A stretch of 64,000 bases of DNA from Chitinimonas arctica (lineage in GTDB: Bacteria; Pseudomonadota; Gammaproteobacteria; Burkholderiales; Chitinimonadaceae), in contig NZ_CP041730.1 of NCBI RefSeq assembly GCF_007431345.1, forward strand, positions 1,364,001 through 1,428,000, in the 5' to 3' direction. Shown here one piece after another: positions 1-8,315 of this stretch. The stretch's first letter is position 1. The number at the start of each line of letters is the position of its first letter. The notes under the pieces are model-generated. The model did not search any database. It saw only the letters and a list, made by a program, of their open reading frames with translations, and was not told where the DNA came from. The position numbers and the translations under genes are program-made.

Positions 1-1
1 G

Positions 2-316
2 GTCTTTTCCACGCACCATCCATTCATGGATTGGAAGCTATTCAATACGGGAAACTATTTCGCGATCGAGCTGCTGGAAGACGAGTGGGATATCGGCAAG
101 ATGGCGTATTACCGGCGGTCGCTGAACGATATGAGCGCCGCCCTGGAAGGCGGCGGCTTCACGATCGAACGTTTGTTGGAGCCTCGGCCCACCGAGCAAT
201 TCCGGGAAATCCATCCTGAGGGATACGAGCGCCTGAGCACGAACCCCTGGTTTCTGGTGATACGTGCGCGTAGCGCGGCAGCGCCCGCGATAAATCCGCC
301 TTATTGCGGCAGATAA
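2..316 (+). CDS. Class I SAM-dependent methyltransferase, C-terminal part (cut by window edge)
   Basis: The frame is open from the window edge to the TAA at 314-316, so only the C-terminal ~104 residues are present. The segment runs from FSTHHPFMDW through LLEDEWDIGK and LLEPRPTEQF to WFLVIRAR. This is the usual tail of small cytosolic class I methyltransferases that methylate unidentified small molecules. The SAM-binding motif I lies upstream of the window and cannot be checked. The gene converges on the DJ-1/PfpI gene and overlaps its 3' end by 16 nt. The family call rests on the tail only; the substrate is unknown. Confidence 0.72.
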   Translation, partial: VFSTHHPFMDWKLFNTGNYFAIELLEDEWDIGKMAYYRRSLNDMSAALEGGGFTIERLLEPRPTEQFREIHPEGYERLSTNPWFLVIRARSAAAPAINPPYCGR

Positions 317-903
317 GGTCCGAGGTATTCCAGCGCATTGGCCACATAGGCTTCTTTCTCGCCGACCGGCGCGACATAGTGAAGCGCAGCCTTCGCGGCT
401 TCCATCCCCTCGACCCGCGCGATGATCCAGGCGGCCAGGTAGGGCGAGGCCATGCAACCACCCGCGGTGGCGACATTGCCGTGCGCGAAGAACGGCTGGT
501 TCAACACTTCCACGCCGCATTCCTGCACCCATGGCTTGGTGGTCAGATCCGTGCAAGCCGGAACGCTGCCCAGAATGCCCAGCTTGGCCAGGATCAGCGT
601 GCCGGAACACTGGGCGGCAATCAGTTGGCGAGCGGGATCGAGCTTCAAGCGCCCCATCAAGTCGGGGTCATTGACGACTTCCCTTGTCCGTATCCCGCTA
701 CCGACGACGACGACATCGGCAAATCGCGCATCTTCGAGCGTGGATTGCGCACGCACGACCAGGCCGTTCATGGAAGTGACTTCCGGGGCGGGGCAACAGA
801 AGGTCACACGCCAATCCGGCTTTTTGATCCGATTCAGTACGCCGAGTGCGATCAGCGAGTCCAGTTCATTGAAGCCGTCGAAGCTGATGATGGCGATGTG
901 CAT
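301..903 (-). CDS. DJ-1/PfpI family protein
   Basis: A 200-residue protein with the DJ-1/PfpI flavodoxin-like fold. It begins MHIAIISFDGFNELD, the typical first strand and acidic loop, and carries the nucleophile elbow AAQCSGTLILAKLGIL near residue 100, with Cys as the likely catalytic or redox-sensitive residue. Members range from glyoxalase-like to isonitrile-hydratase-like and transcription-linked enzymes, and the sequence does not settle which. The length is normal for a single-domain member. The ATG start lacks a strong Shine-Dalgarno sequence. It stands alone between convergent and divergent neighbours, with no functional context. Confidence 0.85.
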   Translation of the reverse strand: MHIAIISFDGFNELDSLIALGVLNRIKKPDWRVTFCCPAPEVTSMNGLVVRAQSTLEDARFADVVVVGSGIRTREVVNDPDLMGRLKLDPARQLIAAQCSGTLILAKLGILGSVPACTDLTTKPWVQECGVEVLNQPFFAHGNVATAGGCMASPYLAAWIIARVEGMEAAKAALHYVAPVGEKEAYVANALEYLGPYLPQ

Positions 904-1099
904 GGCAACTCATGGGGTGAAGGGGAGAAAAGGCGGCGCTTGTGCATCGTAGCACCGGGATGCCGCTCTCGATAATCTTCCCCCGCGGCCTGTAAGCCAC
1001 AACCGGAGCTGACGAAAATAGTACGGGCAGCTCCTTATGGCATACCAGTGTCATACAACGTATATTCTCCTTATTGCAATCGTGGCGATGGAGAAACGA

Positions 1100-1273
1100 A
1101 TGGCGAGCATCAAGGTAGGGGACGTAGTAGTACTGAAAAGCGGCGGACCGTTGATGACGGTGGAGTCGCTTTCACAGGCGATGAAGGCTTTCTGCATCTG
1201 GTTCGATGGCCCGACCCGTTTCGAAGGCTATTTCGTGCCGGAGACGCTGAAGATCGTCACCCCGAACGACTAG
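1100..1273 (+). CDS. DUF2158 (YodC-like) small protein
   Basis: A 57-residue protein beginning MASIKVGDVVVLKSGGPLMT, the signature of the DUF2158/YodC family of small SH3-like beta proteins of unknown role. I start it at the ATG at 1100 because GGAG lies 6 nt upstream and the family begins here. In-frame ATGs at 1037 and 1088 would add an unrelated leader. It is followed at once by a terminator hairpin and ends head-on against the acetyltransferase gene with no gap. Confidence 0.8.
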   Translation: MASIKVGDVVVLKSGGPLMTVESLSQAMKAFCIWFDGPTRFEGYFVPETLKIVTPND

Positions 1274-1960
1274 TTACGCAGCGCCGCCGCCAGGCGGCGT
1301 TTTCATATTGTTGGCCTGCGCTTGGGCGGCGCGCTTGCGCCGGACCATGCAGAAGATGGTCAGCCCATCCAGCCGCTTTTCCTCGCTGAGCCGGAAATCA
1401 TATTTGGCATACAGCTCAAGATTGACCGGGTTCTCGGTATCGAGCGCCAAGCCCTCGCTACATGGGTCGGCATCGGCGCGCTGGACGATTTCGCTGAGTA
1501 GCTGCCCCCCTATGCCCTTGCCGCGCGCGCTTTCGTGTACGCCTATCATGCGGAGATAGCGGTGCGGCTGCGGCGGGCTAGCTTGTTCGGTCGCCCGCAT
1601 ATAGCGATTCAGATAGGCGAATACCGACCAGGAAATTCGCCAGGGCAGCAACAGCACCCGGCGTAATAGCCGCCCAATTCCGGCCAGCTTCCGTCCGAGG
1701 CTGCCGCCCGATTTCTCCAGAATGTAGCAGCCCAGCAATTTGTCGCCGACAAAGAGGCCGCGCCGCTCCTGGCCCAGCAGGCAGGCCATGTCGAACATAA
1801 AGCCCAGGAAGGTTCGGCTGCGCTGCGCGGCTACCGCCTGGGGCTGACCGGCGACGAAGAGTTTCTGGAATAGCGGATCCGGCCGAAAGGCATTGTCCAT
1901 GACCTCGATAAAGGCGGCTTTGTCGTGTCGCGACAGGGTGCGAATGGTGCCTTCGATCAT
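1274..1960 (-). CDS. GNAT family N-acetyltransferase
   Basis: About 228 residues with the GNAT acetyl-CoA fold. The core motif A reads MIGVHESARGKGIGGQLL (R-G-x-G-I-G pyrophosphate loop), followed by LALDTENPVNLELYAKYDF. It transfers acetyl from acetyl-CoA to an unknown amine. I choose the ATG at 1960 (MIEGTIRTL). It overlaps the stop of the upstream membrane-protein gene as ATGA, and GGAG sits 6 nt before it. The longer frame would use TTG at 1972. The two genes are therefore likely translationally coupled. The C-terminal tail is low complexity because it overlaps a terminator hairpin of the opposite gene. Confidence 0.85.
   Translation of the reverse strand: MIEGTIRTLSRHDKAAFIEVMDNAFRPDPLFQKLFVAGQPQAVAAQRSRTFLGFMFDMACLLGQERRGLFVGDKLLGCYILEKSGGSLGRKLAGIGRLLRRVLLLPWRISWSVFAYLNRYMRATEQASPPQPHRYLRMIGVHESARGKGIGGQLLSEIVQRADADPCSEGLALDTENPVNLELYAKYDFRLSEEKRLDGLTIFCMVRRKRAAQAQANNMKTPPGGGAA
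1282..1303 (+). terminator. Rho-independent terminator after the DUF2158 gene
   Basis: A 7-bp perfect GC stem (1282-1288 with 1293-1299) with a 4-nt loop is followed by TTTT. It begins 8 nt after the DUF2158 stop codon. It lies inside the last codons of the opposing acetyltransferase gene, so the Pro/Gly-rich tail of that protein is the reverse reading of this hairpin. Confidence 0.7.
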
Positions 1961-2517
1961 GATCTGCTCCAATCACGCTGGGCGTAATGATCCACTGCGA
2001 AGCTGTACATGACCTTGAGCATGAACAGCACCGAAATCAGCATAAAGAACTGTGGTGCGGGTGGGGCCAGAAAGACCATGGCAACACCCAGCGCCAGCAG
2101 CAAGCCGGCGGCGAAACGTTGCAGGCGCATGCCCTTCAGGGCGTTTACCGCAAGGGCCGCGAGCATGGTGTAAGCCCAGACCAGCATGGCGTGATCGATG
2201 GCGACATCCAGCAGCAGCGCGATTGCCAGCAAATGGACATGGATGGCGATAAACACCAGCCGGGCCGTGCTGTGCTGGGCATAGTAATGATTGGTGGAAT
2301 AGCTGAAATTGGCGATACAGCCGGCAAAGATATCGAGAATAAGCAAGATGGCCAGCGTACTGCGCCAGGCGTCCACCCGGAATAAGGCCTCGGGGCTGAG
2401 GAAACACAGCAGGACAGTCAAACCCACACTGAAAAGCAGGATGGCCACGATCTCGGCGAGCGTCTGGGATTCGCCCAGTACTTCGCGGAAAAGCGAGGGA
2501 ATGGCAATCTGGCGCAT
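1957..2517 (-). CDS. Integral membrane protein of unknown function
   Basis: A 186-residue, very hydrophobic protein with about five predicted transmembrane helices (around residues 20-40, 52-70, 85-105, 110-128 and 135-175). It starts at an ATG with AGGAGG 7 nt upstream. Histidines lie near the ends of helices (NHYYAQH, IHVHLLAIA, DHAM), but no family signature is recognisable. It overlaps the GNAT gene by 4 nt, so the two form a small operon. It is separated from the pigment operon by about 180 bp containing that operon's terminator. Confidence 0.65.
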   Translation of the reverse strand: MRQIAIPSLFREVLGESQTLAEIVAILLFSVGLTVLLCFLSPEALFRVDAWRSTLAILLILDIFAGCIANFSYSTNHYYAQHSTARLVFIAIHVHLLAIALLLDVAIDHAMLVWAYTMLAALAVNALKGMRLQRFAAGLLLALGVAMVFLAPPAPQFFMLISVLFMLKVMYSFAVDHYAQRDWSRS

Positions 2518-2654
2518 GGCTTTCCTCCTACTTTTTTTATTTAGTGGGTACGGCGATAGCGAGTCCTGGCGGAATAACTGTGTCTTGGATTGGAAACAAT
2601 AGTTCCCGGAAAATGATGAAGAAACCGATAAGCGGTTTGCTTATATTGATTCGC

Positions 2655-2692
2655 CCAAAAAACCGCCATCCTCGCTGCGGCGGGGATGGCGG
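2655..2692 (-). terminator. Rho-independent terminator of the pigment operon
   Basis: A perfect 9-bp stem (2663-2671 with 2684-2692) with a 12-nt loop. On the minus strand it is followed by a run of six T (2662-2657 complement). It starts 8 nt after the stop codon of the last operon gene, so it marks the 3' end of the whole minus-strand tambjamine-type operon. Confidence 0.85.
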
Positions 2693-2700
2693 CTCTGGCG

Positions 2701-4428
2701 CTACGATTGGATATGCATGGCGTTGAACGAAAGTAGATAGCGTTGATCGACCTTTGCTACCGCCATGTCGATGATCTCGCCATGGCGGGCCGCGCATGCG
2801 GGGGTCAGGGGGACGGCCAGCAGGTAGCGCAGGTATTCCTGCAGTATTGCCGGGCTGGCGAACTCGGCGGCTTGCGAGGCGTCGTTGCAATGCCAGGCCA
2901 GCACCGCGCAGGCACCGCTGAACAGACGGCTGTAGCGCTTGGCGAGCTCCAGGTAGCAGGCCGAGTTGATCGCCGCGCTGGGAGGCTGGGCCAGGCCATG
3001 GATCTCCCGCAGCAATTGCAACAGGCTGGTCTGCAATTGCACGGTCAGTGCGCGCGTTTCCGGGGAGAAGCTGGTCGCGTCCGGATCGGCCATCAATTGC
3101 AGGAATGCCGCCATCACGGCGTCCTGACCGCCATTGTTCAAAGCCAGCTGGGCTTGCTCGGGAAAGCCGCTGCAGCTTTCCCCTATGCGGAACAGCGCTA
3201 CCACCTGGTTTAGCGCGTCCCGATCGGCGGAGGCGGCCTGGCGGGACAGCAGATTCGCACTTAGCGCGTTGAGTTGGCTGGCAATCAGACCCAGATTGAT
3301 CTGGGTGCTGCCGTCGAACAGGCTGACTACCTGGTTGTCGCGGAGAAATTTCTGGAACATGCCGAACTGGTATTCATCGCGCAGATAGTGGCGCGCACCC
3401 AGCGTCACGCTCAGCTGCTGCCCGATCTGCTCGGCCTCGGTCGGGACCAGGTACTTGACGATGGCGGAATACAAGCTGAGTTGGGTCGGCAACTGGCTGA
3501 TCGCCCGGCAACCCAGCTGGTTCACCAGGTCGGCAACCAGGATGCGGCTATAGCATTGGGCCAGGTTGGCCCGTACGGCGGGAATCTCCAACATGCCGCG
3601 GGCGTACAAGACCCGTTCGCGGGCGAAGCCCAGGGTGGTGCGGAACAGGCTGTCGAGCGCGCCCAGGGAGAAACCGGCGCACAGGATGCGCGAGATCTGC
3701 AGGCCTTTCAGCACGGTGAACAGGGCTGGTTCGGTGCTTTTCAACAGGCTGTTGGGGTCAACCTTGCAATCGCGGAATTCCAGTCCGCTGATATCGGCAC
3801 CCCGGATACCGTGTGTGCGGATCTTGCCGGTCGCCTGCCAATGGCGGGGGTTCAGGTCTGCCTTGGGCAGGTACAGGAGGCAAAGCTCGGGCGATCCACC
3901 GGGCGGCAGCCGCTTGGCCAGTACGGTGACCGAGACGCCCTTGTTGGCGTTGTTGATCAACCATTTGTTGCCGGTCAGGTAGAGATGCTCGCCCGACTGG
4001 CGGGCCATCAGTTCGGTGGCGAAGATATCGCTGCCGTGGGCTTTTTCCGTCAAGGCCAGGCAACCTAGACCACCTTCCCGCAGTTGGGCCGCCAGCGTTT
4101 CCTGTTGCTGGGTATTGCCGGCCAACCATACCGGCAGGGCGCCCAGAAAAGTCTGCCCAAAGGCGATGGCGGTACTCAGGTCGCGACGGGCAATCACCCG
4201 GCAGAGCAAGGCCAGCTGTTCGAATTCGGCCAATTGGCCGCCCAGCCGCGCGGGGATGAAATACTGGAAGCAACCCAGCGTGCGCAGCGTTTCAATATGG
4301 GCTTGCGGAAATCGTTCCGCTTCATCGTACTCGTGGCTGAGAACGAAATGCAGGCTGCCATCCAATACGGCTGGATCGCCCAATTGGACTTCCAGCTGCT
4401 CCATCGTGGTAATCCGGTTCAAACTCAT
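2701..4428 (-). CDS. Acyl-CoA dehydrogenase-like fatty acyl desaturating enzyme, TamT-like, with C-terminal extension
   Basis: A 575-residue flavoprotein of the acyl-CoA dehydrogenase superfamily. Residues ~20-390 hold the FAD fold (GCLALTEKAHGSDIFA, ITGNKW-type LTGNKWLINNANKG, QFGMFQKFLRDNQVVSLFDGSTQINL). A further ~180 helical residues follow, which ordinary 380-residue members lack. As the last gene of a tambjamine-type operon, it is the natural candidate to place the double bond in the fatty acyl-ACP before it becomes the enamine tail. That role is inferred from context. I prefer the ATG at 4428, with GGGGAG 9 nt upstream. An ATG at 4449 overlaps the upstream stop but has only a weak ribosome site. 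The tamT name is from memory of the Pseudoalteromonas tunicata cluster. Confidence 0.8.
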   Translation of the reverse strand: MSLNRITTMEQLEVQLGDPAVLDGSLHFVLSHEYDEAERFPQAHIETLRTLGCFQYFIPARLGGQLAEFEQLALLCRVIARRDLSTAIAFGQTFLGALPVWLAGNTQQQETLAAQLREGGLGCLALTEKAHGSDIFATELMARQSGEHLYLTGNKWLINNANKGVSVTVLAKRLPPGGSPELCLLYLPKADLNPRHWQATGKIRTHGIRGADISGLEFRDCKVDPNSLLKSTEPALFTVLKGLQISRILCAGFSLGALDSLFRTTLGFARERVLYARGMLEIPAVRANLAQCYSRILVADLVNQLGCRAISQLPTQLSLYSAIVKYLVPTEAEQIGQQLSVTLGARHYLRDEYQFGMFQKFLRDNQVVSLFDGSTQINLGLIASQLNALSANLLSRQAASADRDALNQVVALFRIGESCSGFPEQAQLALNNGGQDAVMAAFLQLMADPDATSFSPETRALTVQLQTSLLQLLREIHGLAQPPSAAINSACYLELAKRYSRLFSGACAVLAWHCNDASQAAEFASPAILQEYLRYLLAVPLTPACAARHGEIIDMAVAKVDQRYLLSFNAMHIQS

Positions 4429-4441
4429 ACAACTCACTCCC

Positions 4442-5248
4442 CTACTCATTGGTTTTATCCACTTCCGGCCGGTCCTTGCGATAGACCAGTACCTGGGCGC
4501 TCGATGCCGAGCTGCTCAGCTGGACCTGCCAGTTTCGGCAAGCCGGCGTCGGCGTGGCCGCGTCGCAGCGGGCAATTTCGCGGCTGTCGCCCTCCACCGC
4601 CCAGCAGGGCGCCTGCCCGGCAGGCCAACTCTGCAGCCGCACCGCGCGCGCGAACGGCACGAAAGCGCGCCGGCCGCAGGCCTTGAACAGCGCTTCCTTC
4701 AGGCACCAGATCAGGGTACGGGCCTGGCTGGCGTCGCAGCCCTGCCCCAGCCTTACCGCCGCCACCTCCGCTTCGCCCAGCAAGTCGGCGACACTGCCCA
4801 GTTGCAGGGCACCGAACGATTCCACATCGATACCCACCGGGCAGTTGCTCACCGCCGCCACCGCCTGACTGCGGTTATGGCTGATGGAGAGATAGGTGTG
4901 TGCGTCCGCTACATAGGGGCGGCCATCGTCCTGGCGCAGGATGGCGGCCGCCGGCCAGTCCGGCTCGGCGGCCGCATCCCATAGCAGGCGGTAGTGGTTC
5001 AGGGCCTGCTTGGCGGCAAGCCTGCCGGCCAGCCACTCCAGCTGGCGCTTCTGCACCGGGAAGCGCGCGAACTGCCGCAGCTCGTCCGCGGCCAGCCAGC
5101 CGGACAAACCGGCCGTCACGCACGCGTCGGACCGCCAGGCGTCGCGCAGGCCAGTCAATTCCAGGCCTGCGCAAACCACGGCGTTACCGGCCGGATCGCG
5201 GTGACTCTGCAGCGCTACCGTCGATAGCCAGGCGGGATCGGATCGCAA
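4442..5248 (-). CDS. pigL: 4'-phosphopantetheinyl transferase, Sfp type (PigL-like)
   Basis: A 268-residue Sfp-type transferase that moves phosphopantetheine from CoA to the serine of carrier proteins. Visible motifs are DDGRPYVADAHTYLSISHN, the Mg-binding PVGIDVE, and WCLKEALFKACG (W-x-x-KEA-x-x-K). The operon encodes at least four carrier domains that need this modification: PigG-like PCP, two ACPs in the PigH-like protein, and the ACP of TamA. The frame starts at TTG 5248 and overlaps the RedY-like gene by 34 nt, so translation is probably coupled. The exact start is uncertain, but the conserved N-terminal AWLSTVAL supports this one. Confidence 0.9.
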   Translation of the reverse strand: MRSDPAWLSTVALQSHRDPAGNAVVCAGLELTGLRDAWRSDACVTAGLSGWLAADELRQFARFPVQKRQLEWLAGRLAAKQALNHYRLLWDAAAEPDWPAAAILRQDDGRPYVADAHTYLSISHNRSQAVAAVSNCPVGIDVESFGALQLGSVADLLGEAEVAAVRLGQGCDASQARTLIWCLKEALFKACGRRAFVPFARAVRLQSWPAGQAPCWAVEGDSREIARCDAATPTPACRNWQVQLSSSASSAQVLVYRKDRPEVDKTNE

Positions 5249-5523
5249 ATCAACTGCTCGCTGACATCGGCCATCTGGGTAAAGCGTTCGACCAGGGCGG
5301 CGAACGGCGCGCTGCGCATATCTTTTTCAAAGTCCGCCAGGGAAGTAACGGTGATGATTTCGATAAAGTCGCAATCGCCTTCCCGCATGACCTTATGCAC
5401 GCAGAAGGTTTCCACGCTGGGCAGCTCGCGGCAGGCCAGGTAATCGACTTCCTTGACCCACTTGACGAAATCGTCCTCGTGGCTGGCATCCTTCAGCTTG
5501 ATTTTGTCGATGATGGTCAGCAT
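5215..5523 (-). CDS. redY: RedY-like protein of prodiginine/tambjamine clusters
   Basis: A 102-residue protein beginning MLTIIDKIKLKDASHEDDF. It contains YLACRELPSVETFCVHKV and DFIEIITVTSLADFEKDM, the pattern of the small dimeric alpha/beta-barrel RedY family found in red-pigment clusters. The biochemical role is not settled, and no catalytic residue can be assigned from sequence. It sits between the condensing enzyme gene (7-nt overlap) and the PPTase gene (34-nt overlap). That position suggests a helper role near the final condensation, but this is inference. Confidence 0.75.
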   Translation of the reverse strand: MLTIIDKIKLKDASHEDDFVKWVKEVDYLACRELPSVETFCVHKVMREGDCDFIEIITVTSLADFEKDMRSAPFAALVERFTQMADVSEQLICDPIPPGYRR

Positions 5524-8261
5524 GGCTTGCGCTCCTCCCGTTCGGTTTCGATGGTGATGACGCCGCTATCACCGTCGATGGTGATCCAGTCGCCTGTCTT
5601 GATCAGTACGGTGGCCAGCTTGGTATTGACCACCGATGGGATGCCGAACTCGCGCGCGACGATGGAACTGTGCGACAGCATGGAACCCACATCGGTCACC
5701 ACGCCGCGCGCCAGCGCAAACAGCGGTGTCCAGGAGGCGTCGGTAAAGCGCGCCACGATCAGCTCGCCCTTTTGCAACTGGCCGGCCTCGCGGCGCAGGT
5801 CGGTAATCAGCCTGGCGCGGCCGGATACCCGTCCACTGGATGTGCCCAAACCTTGCAGATGCTCGCCGGCCATGGGGGGCTTGACCGGCACGGCGCTGTG
5901 GGCGCTGCCGATAAAGGTCAGCGGCGGCTCGGCCTGGTCCAGGTAGGTGTAATGCTGGCGGCGCGCCTGCTCGATCTTGTTGCGGCTGAACAGGCTGGCT
6001 GCGTCCTCGTAGTCGTTGGCATGCAGCAGCAGATCGGAGAAATCCAGATAGGCGATTTCGTCGATATGCTTGAGCACGCCCTGCTCGGTCAGCCGGCGGC
6101 CCAGTTCGTAGACCATGCGCCGCAGCAGCCAGATCGAGGTGATCATGCTCATGCGGGTTTCCTCGCGCATGCGGCTGCAGGCGCTGTACATGCGTATCAC
6201 CGTCTTCACGACGCCGCGCTTGTACCAGGGCAGGCCGTCCAGTAGCCGGTCGGTATCGATGCCGCGCGAATGGCCGGACGACTTCAGCTTGTTTTCAACC
6301 TCGTAGCCTTGCTGCAGATAGGTCTTGATCATCTGCAGCACATAGGTCGGATCATCTACCCAGCGCGGATAGCTCAGCTCCATTTCTTCGCGGCCACGTA
6401 CCCCGTTTTCGCGCATAAAGGGTTCCAGCTCGCGCGCCAGGTAGTCCCGTCCCTGCGCGGAAGCCGGCAAGGCCGTCGCGATGCGGCCGATATCGGCCTG
6501 CAGCATGAAGAGGGTCTTGACCTCGGGGTACTTGTCCAGCGCCTGGCATAGCCGCCAGATATCGCGGGCCGACTCCACGGTGCGCAGATTGGACATATCG
6601 CCCTTGAGCCGATTCTGCAGATGTTTGCCCTCCTGTGGCAGCCAGGCGTGGCACAGTTCCTCCAGCACGCCATAGAGCCCGAAGGCATTGATATAGAAGG
6701 GCATGTAGCCAACATGCATGGCCTTGAAGTACTCCAGGCAATGCGTCATTTCTTCGCGCAATTCGACCATGCTCAGCCTGGTCAGGTCCTGGGCCAGGGC
6801 GCGGTCGTACTCCTGATAGCGCGAGGCCACCATGGCCTGGGCCCGCCGTTTGGCGCCGAAGAATTCCTGCACCGTCTTGGCCAGCCAGTACAGATGGGTC
6901 TTGATCGGCGTATGCCGCTCGTGCCGATGGCTTTCGCCATAGGGATTGAGGTATTGCTCGACATCGACCTCGGCGCTGGAAAAGCGCTTGATAAAGACCG
7001 ACTGATCCAGGCCCGGCGGCGTCTGCGCCAGCAGGTAGGCGGTGTAGGCGACGTTCAGATAGACATGGCCTTTGTAATAGCCCATGTATTCGTCCTGCTT
7101 GCCCAGGTCGAGCAAACCCAGTCCGATGCCGCAGTCGCGATGGACCTTGTACTGGTAGTACTTGGCGAAGGAGATGCCCAGCGGCGTCATGCGGCCGGTA
7201 AAGATTTCACCGATATCCATGCGCGACCACAGGATGCGATCCGCAACCTCCTCGTCGGGCTGCCCCACGTGAGGCGAGCCATTGTCGCCGACCGGCGGCA
7301 AGGTGGTGATGGGCCGGCTTTGCAACAAATAGAAACGCTCGCCCAGGCAGGCCCACTCGATATCCTGCGGACATCCGTAGAGCCGCTCCACCTGCATGAT
7401 CTGGCTGGCCAGCTCCAGCACCAGCGGCTCGCTCAAGGCCGGCTGGCCGGCGCGCGCCGCATCGAGTTCGCGCTCCTCGGTTTCACCGCCCGCGCCGCGC
7501 AGCAGGGCGGTGGGCTTGTGGTTGATCTGGCAACTGCGCAGCCGCAGCGGTGTTTTTTCCAGCAGATAGCTATCCGATACCACCCGGCCCGAAACCAGGC
7601 CTTCGCCCAGGCCGATGCACGCTTCGATCAACATCTGGTCGGTCTGGCCCAACACGGGGTTCTCGCTGAAAGCCACCCCGGAGGTATCGCCGTTGATCAT
7701 CTGCTGCACCACCACGCCGATGGCTTGCGGCGTGGCATGGTCCATCTGCCTGGCCCGATAGACCAGCGCGCTGTGGTTCCACATCGATGCCCAGCAAGCG
7801 CGCACGCTGTCGAGCATGGCCTTGGCCTGGCCGATATTCAGGAAGGTGTCGTGCTGGCCGGCGAAGGAATACTCGGCGCTATCCTCGTCCACCCCGGACG
7901 AGCGCACCGCCACCGCTTCGGCGCCCAGCCGGTGGTAGGCCTGCGTGATGGCCTCGGCCAAGGGCTCGGGCATGGCGGTACCGCGTATCAAGGCGGCGAT
8001 CTTGGCATAGACGGTGTCACCGCCCAGTTGCAGCAGGTTGTAGATATCCTGGCCTAGCCCGGTCTCCTTGATGAAGTACTGGTAGGCATCGGTATTGATG
8101 CAAAAGCCGTCCGGCACGGCAAAGCCGTGCTGCTTCAGACGGATCAGATTAAAGGCCTTGCCGCCGACCTGCTGGATCGAAAGGTCGGTCCCCCCGGCGA
8201 AATCGACCACCCACTGCTGGACCGGCGCGAGGCTGATCACGGATTCCAATTGCGACTTCAT
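5517..8261 (-). CDS. pigC: PigC/TamQ-like PEP-synthase-related condensing enzyme
   Basis: A 914-residue enzyme of the PigC/RedH/TamQ family. Residues ~20-320 form a PEP-synthase/PPDK ATP-grasp domain (QVGGKAFNLIRLKQHGF, VRSSGVDEDSAEYSFAGQHD). Residues ~800-905 form the swivelling phosphohistidine domain (GSMLSHSSIVAREFGIPSVV, His near 862). The middle ~450 residues are specific to the pigment family. PigC condenses methoxybipyrrole carbaldehyde with a pyrrole using ATP. TamQ uses a fatty amine instead, which fits this cluster because PigB and PigD are missing. The start has AGGAGG at ideal spacing. It overlaps redY by 7 nt. The length matches PigC (~890). Confidence 0.93.
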   Translation of the reverse strand: MKSQLESVISLAPVQQWVVDFAGGTDLSIQQVGGKAFNLIRLKQHGFAVPDGFCINTDAYQYFIKETGLGQDIYNLLQLGGDTVYAKIAALIRGTAMPEPLAEAITQAYHRLGAEAVAVRSSGVDEDSAEYSFAGQHDTFLNIGQAKAMLDSVRACWASMWNHSALVYRARQMDHATPQAIGVVVQQMINGDTSGVAFSENPVLGQTDQMLIEACIGLGEGLVSGRVVSDSYLLEKTPLRLRSCQINHKPTALLRGAGGETEERELDAARAGQPALSEPLVLELASQIMQVERLYGCPQDIEWACLGERFYLLQSRPITTLPPVGDNGSPHVGQPDEEVADRILWSRMDIGEIFTGRMTPLGISFAKYYQYKVHRDCGIGLGLLDLGKQDEYMGYYKGHVYLNVAYTAYLLAQTPPGLDQSVFIKRFSSAEVDVEQYLNPYGESHRHERHTPIKTHLYWLAKTVQEFFGAKRRAQAMVASRYQEYDRALAQDLTRLSMVELREEMTHCLEYFKAMHVGYMPFYINAFGLYGVLEELCHAWLPQEGKHLQNRLKGDMSNLRTVESARDIWRLCQALDKYPEVKTLFMLQADIGRIATALPASAQGRDYLARELEPFMRENGVRGREEMELSYPRWVDDPTYVLQMIKTYLQQGYEVENKLKSSGHSRGIDTDRLLDGLPWYKRGVVKTVIRMYSACSRMREETRMSMITSIWLLRRMVYELGRRLTEQGVLKHIDEIAYLDFSDLLLHANDYEDAASLFSRNKIEQARRQHYTYLDQAEPPLTFIGSAHSAVPVKPPMAGEHLQGLGTSSGRVSGRARLITDLRREAGQLQKGELIVARFTDASWTPLFALARGVVTDVGSMLSHSSIVAREFGIPSVVNTKLATVLIKTGDWITIDGDSGVITIETEREERKPC

Positions 8262-8286
8262 TGCTCCTCCTACTCGTTAGTCCAGG

Positions 8287-8303
8287 GCCCGCTGAAGCGG
8301 GCT
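8287..8303 (-). other. Intercistronic stem-loop between pigF-like and pigC-like genes
   Basis: A perfect 7-bp GC stem with a 2-3 nt loop lies in the 54-nt gap upstream of the pigC-like ribosome site. It has no following T-run, so it is more likely an RNA-processing, stability or partial-attenuation element than a full terminator. This is a prediction from sequence only. Confidence 0.35.
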
Positions 8304-8315
8304 CCCGGCCGTACC

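Noticed and set aside
6621..8057. 478-codon plus-strand open frame
   Set aside because: It lies wholly opposite the PigC-like gene, which has clear domains and a ribosome site. The plus frame is Gln/His/Arg-rich antisense of GC-rich codons.
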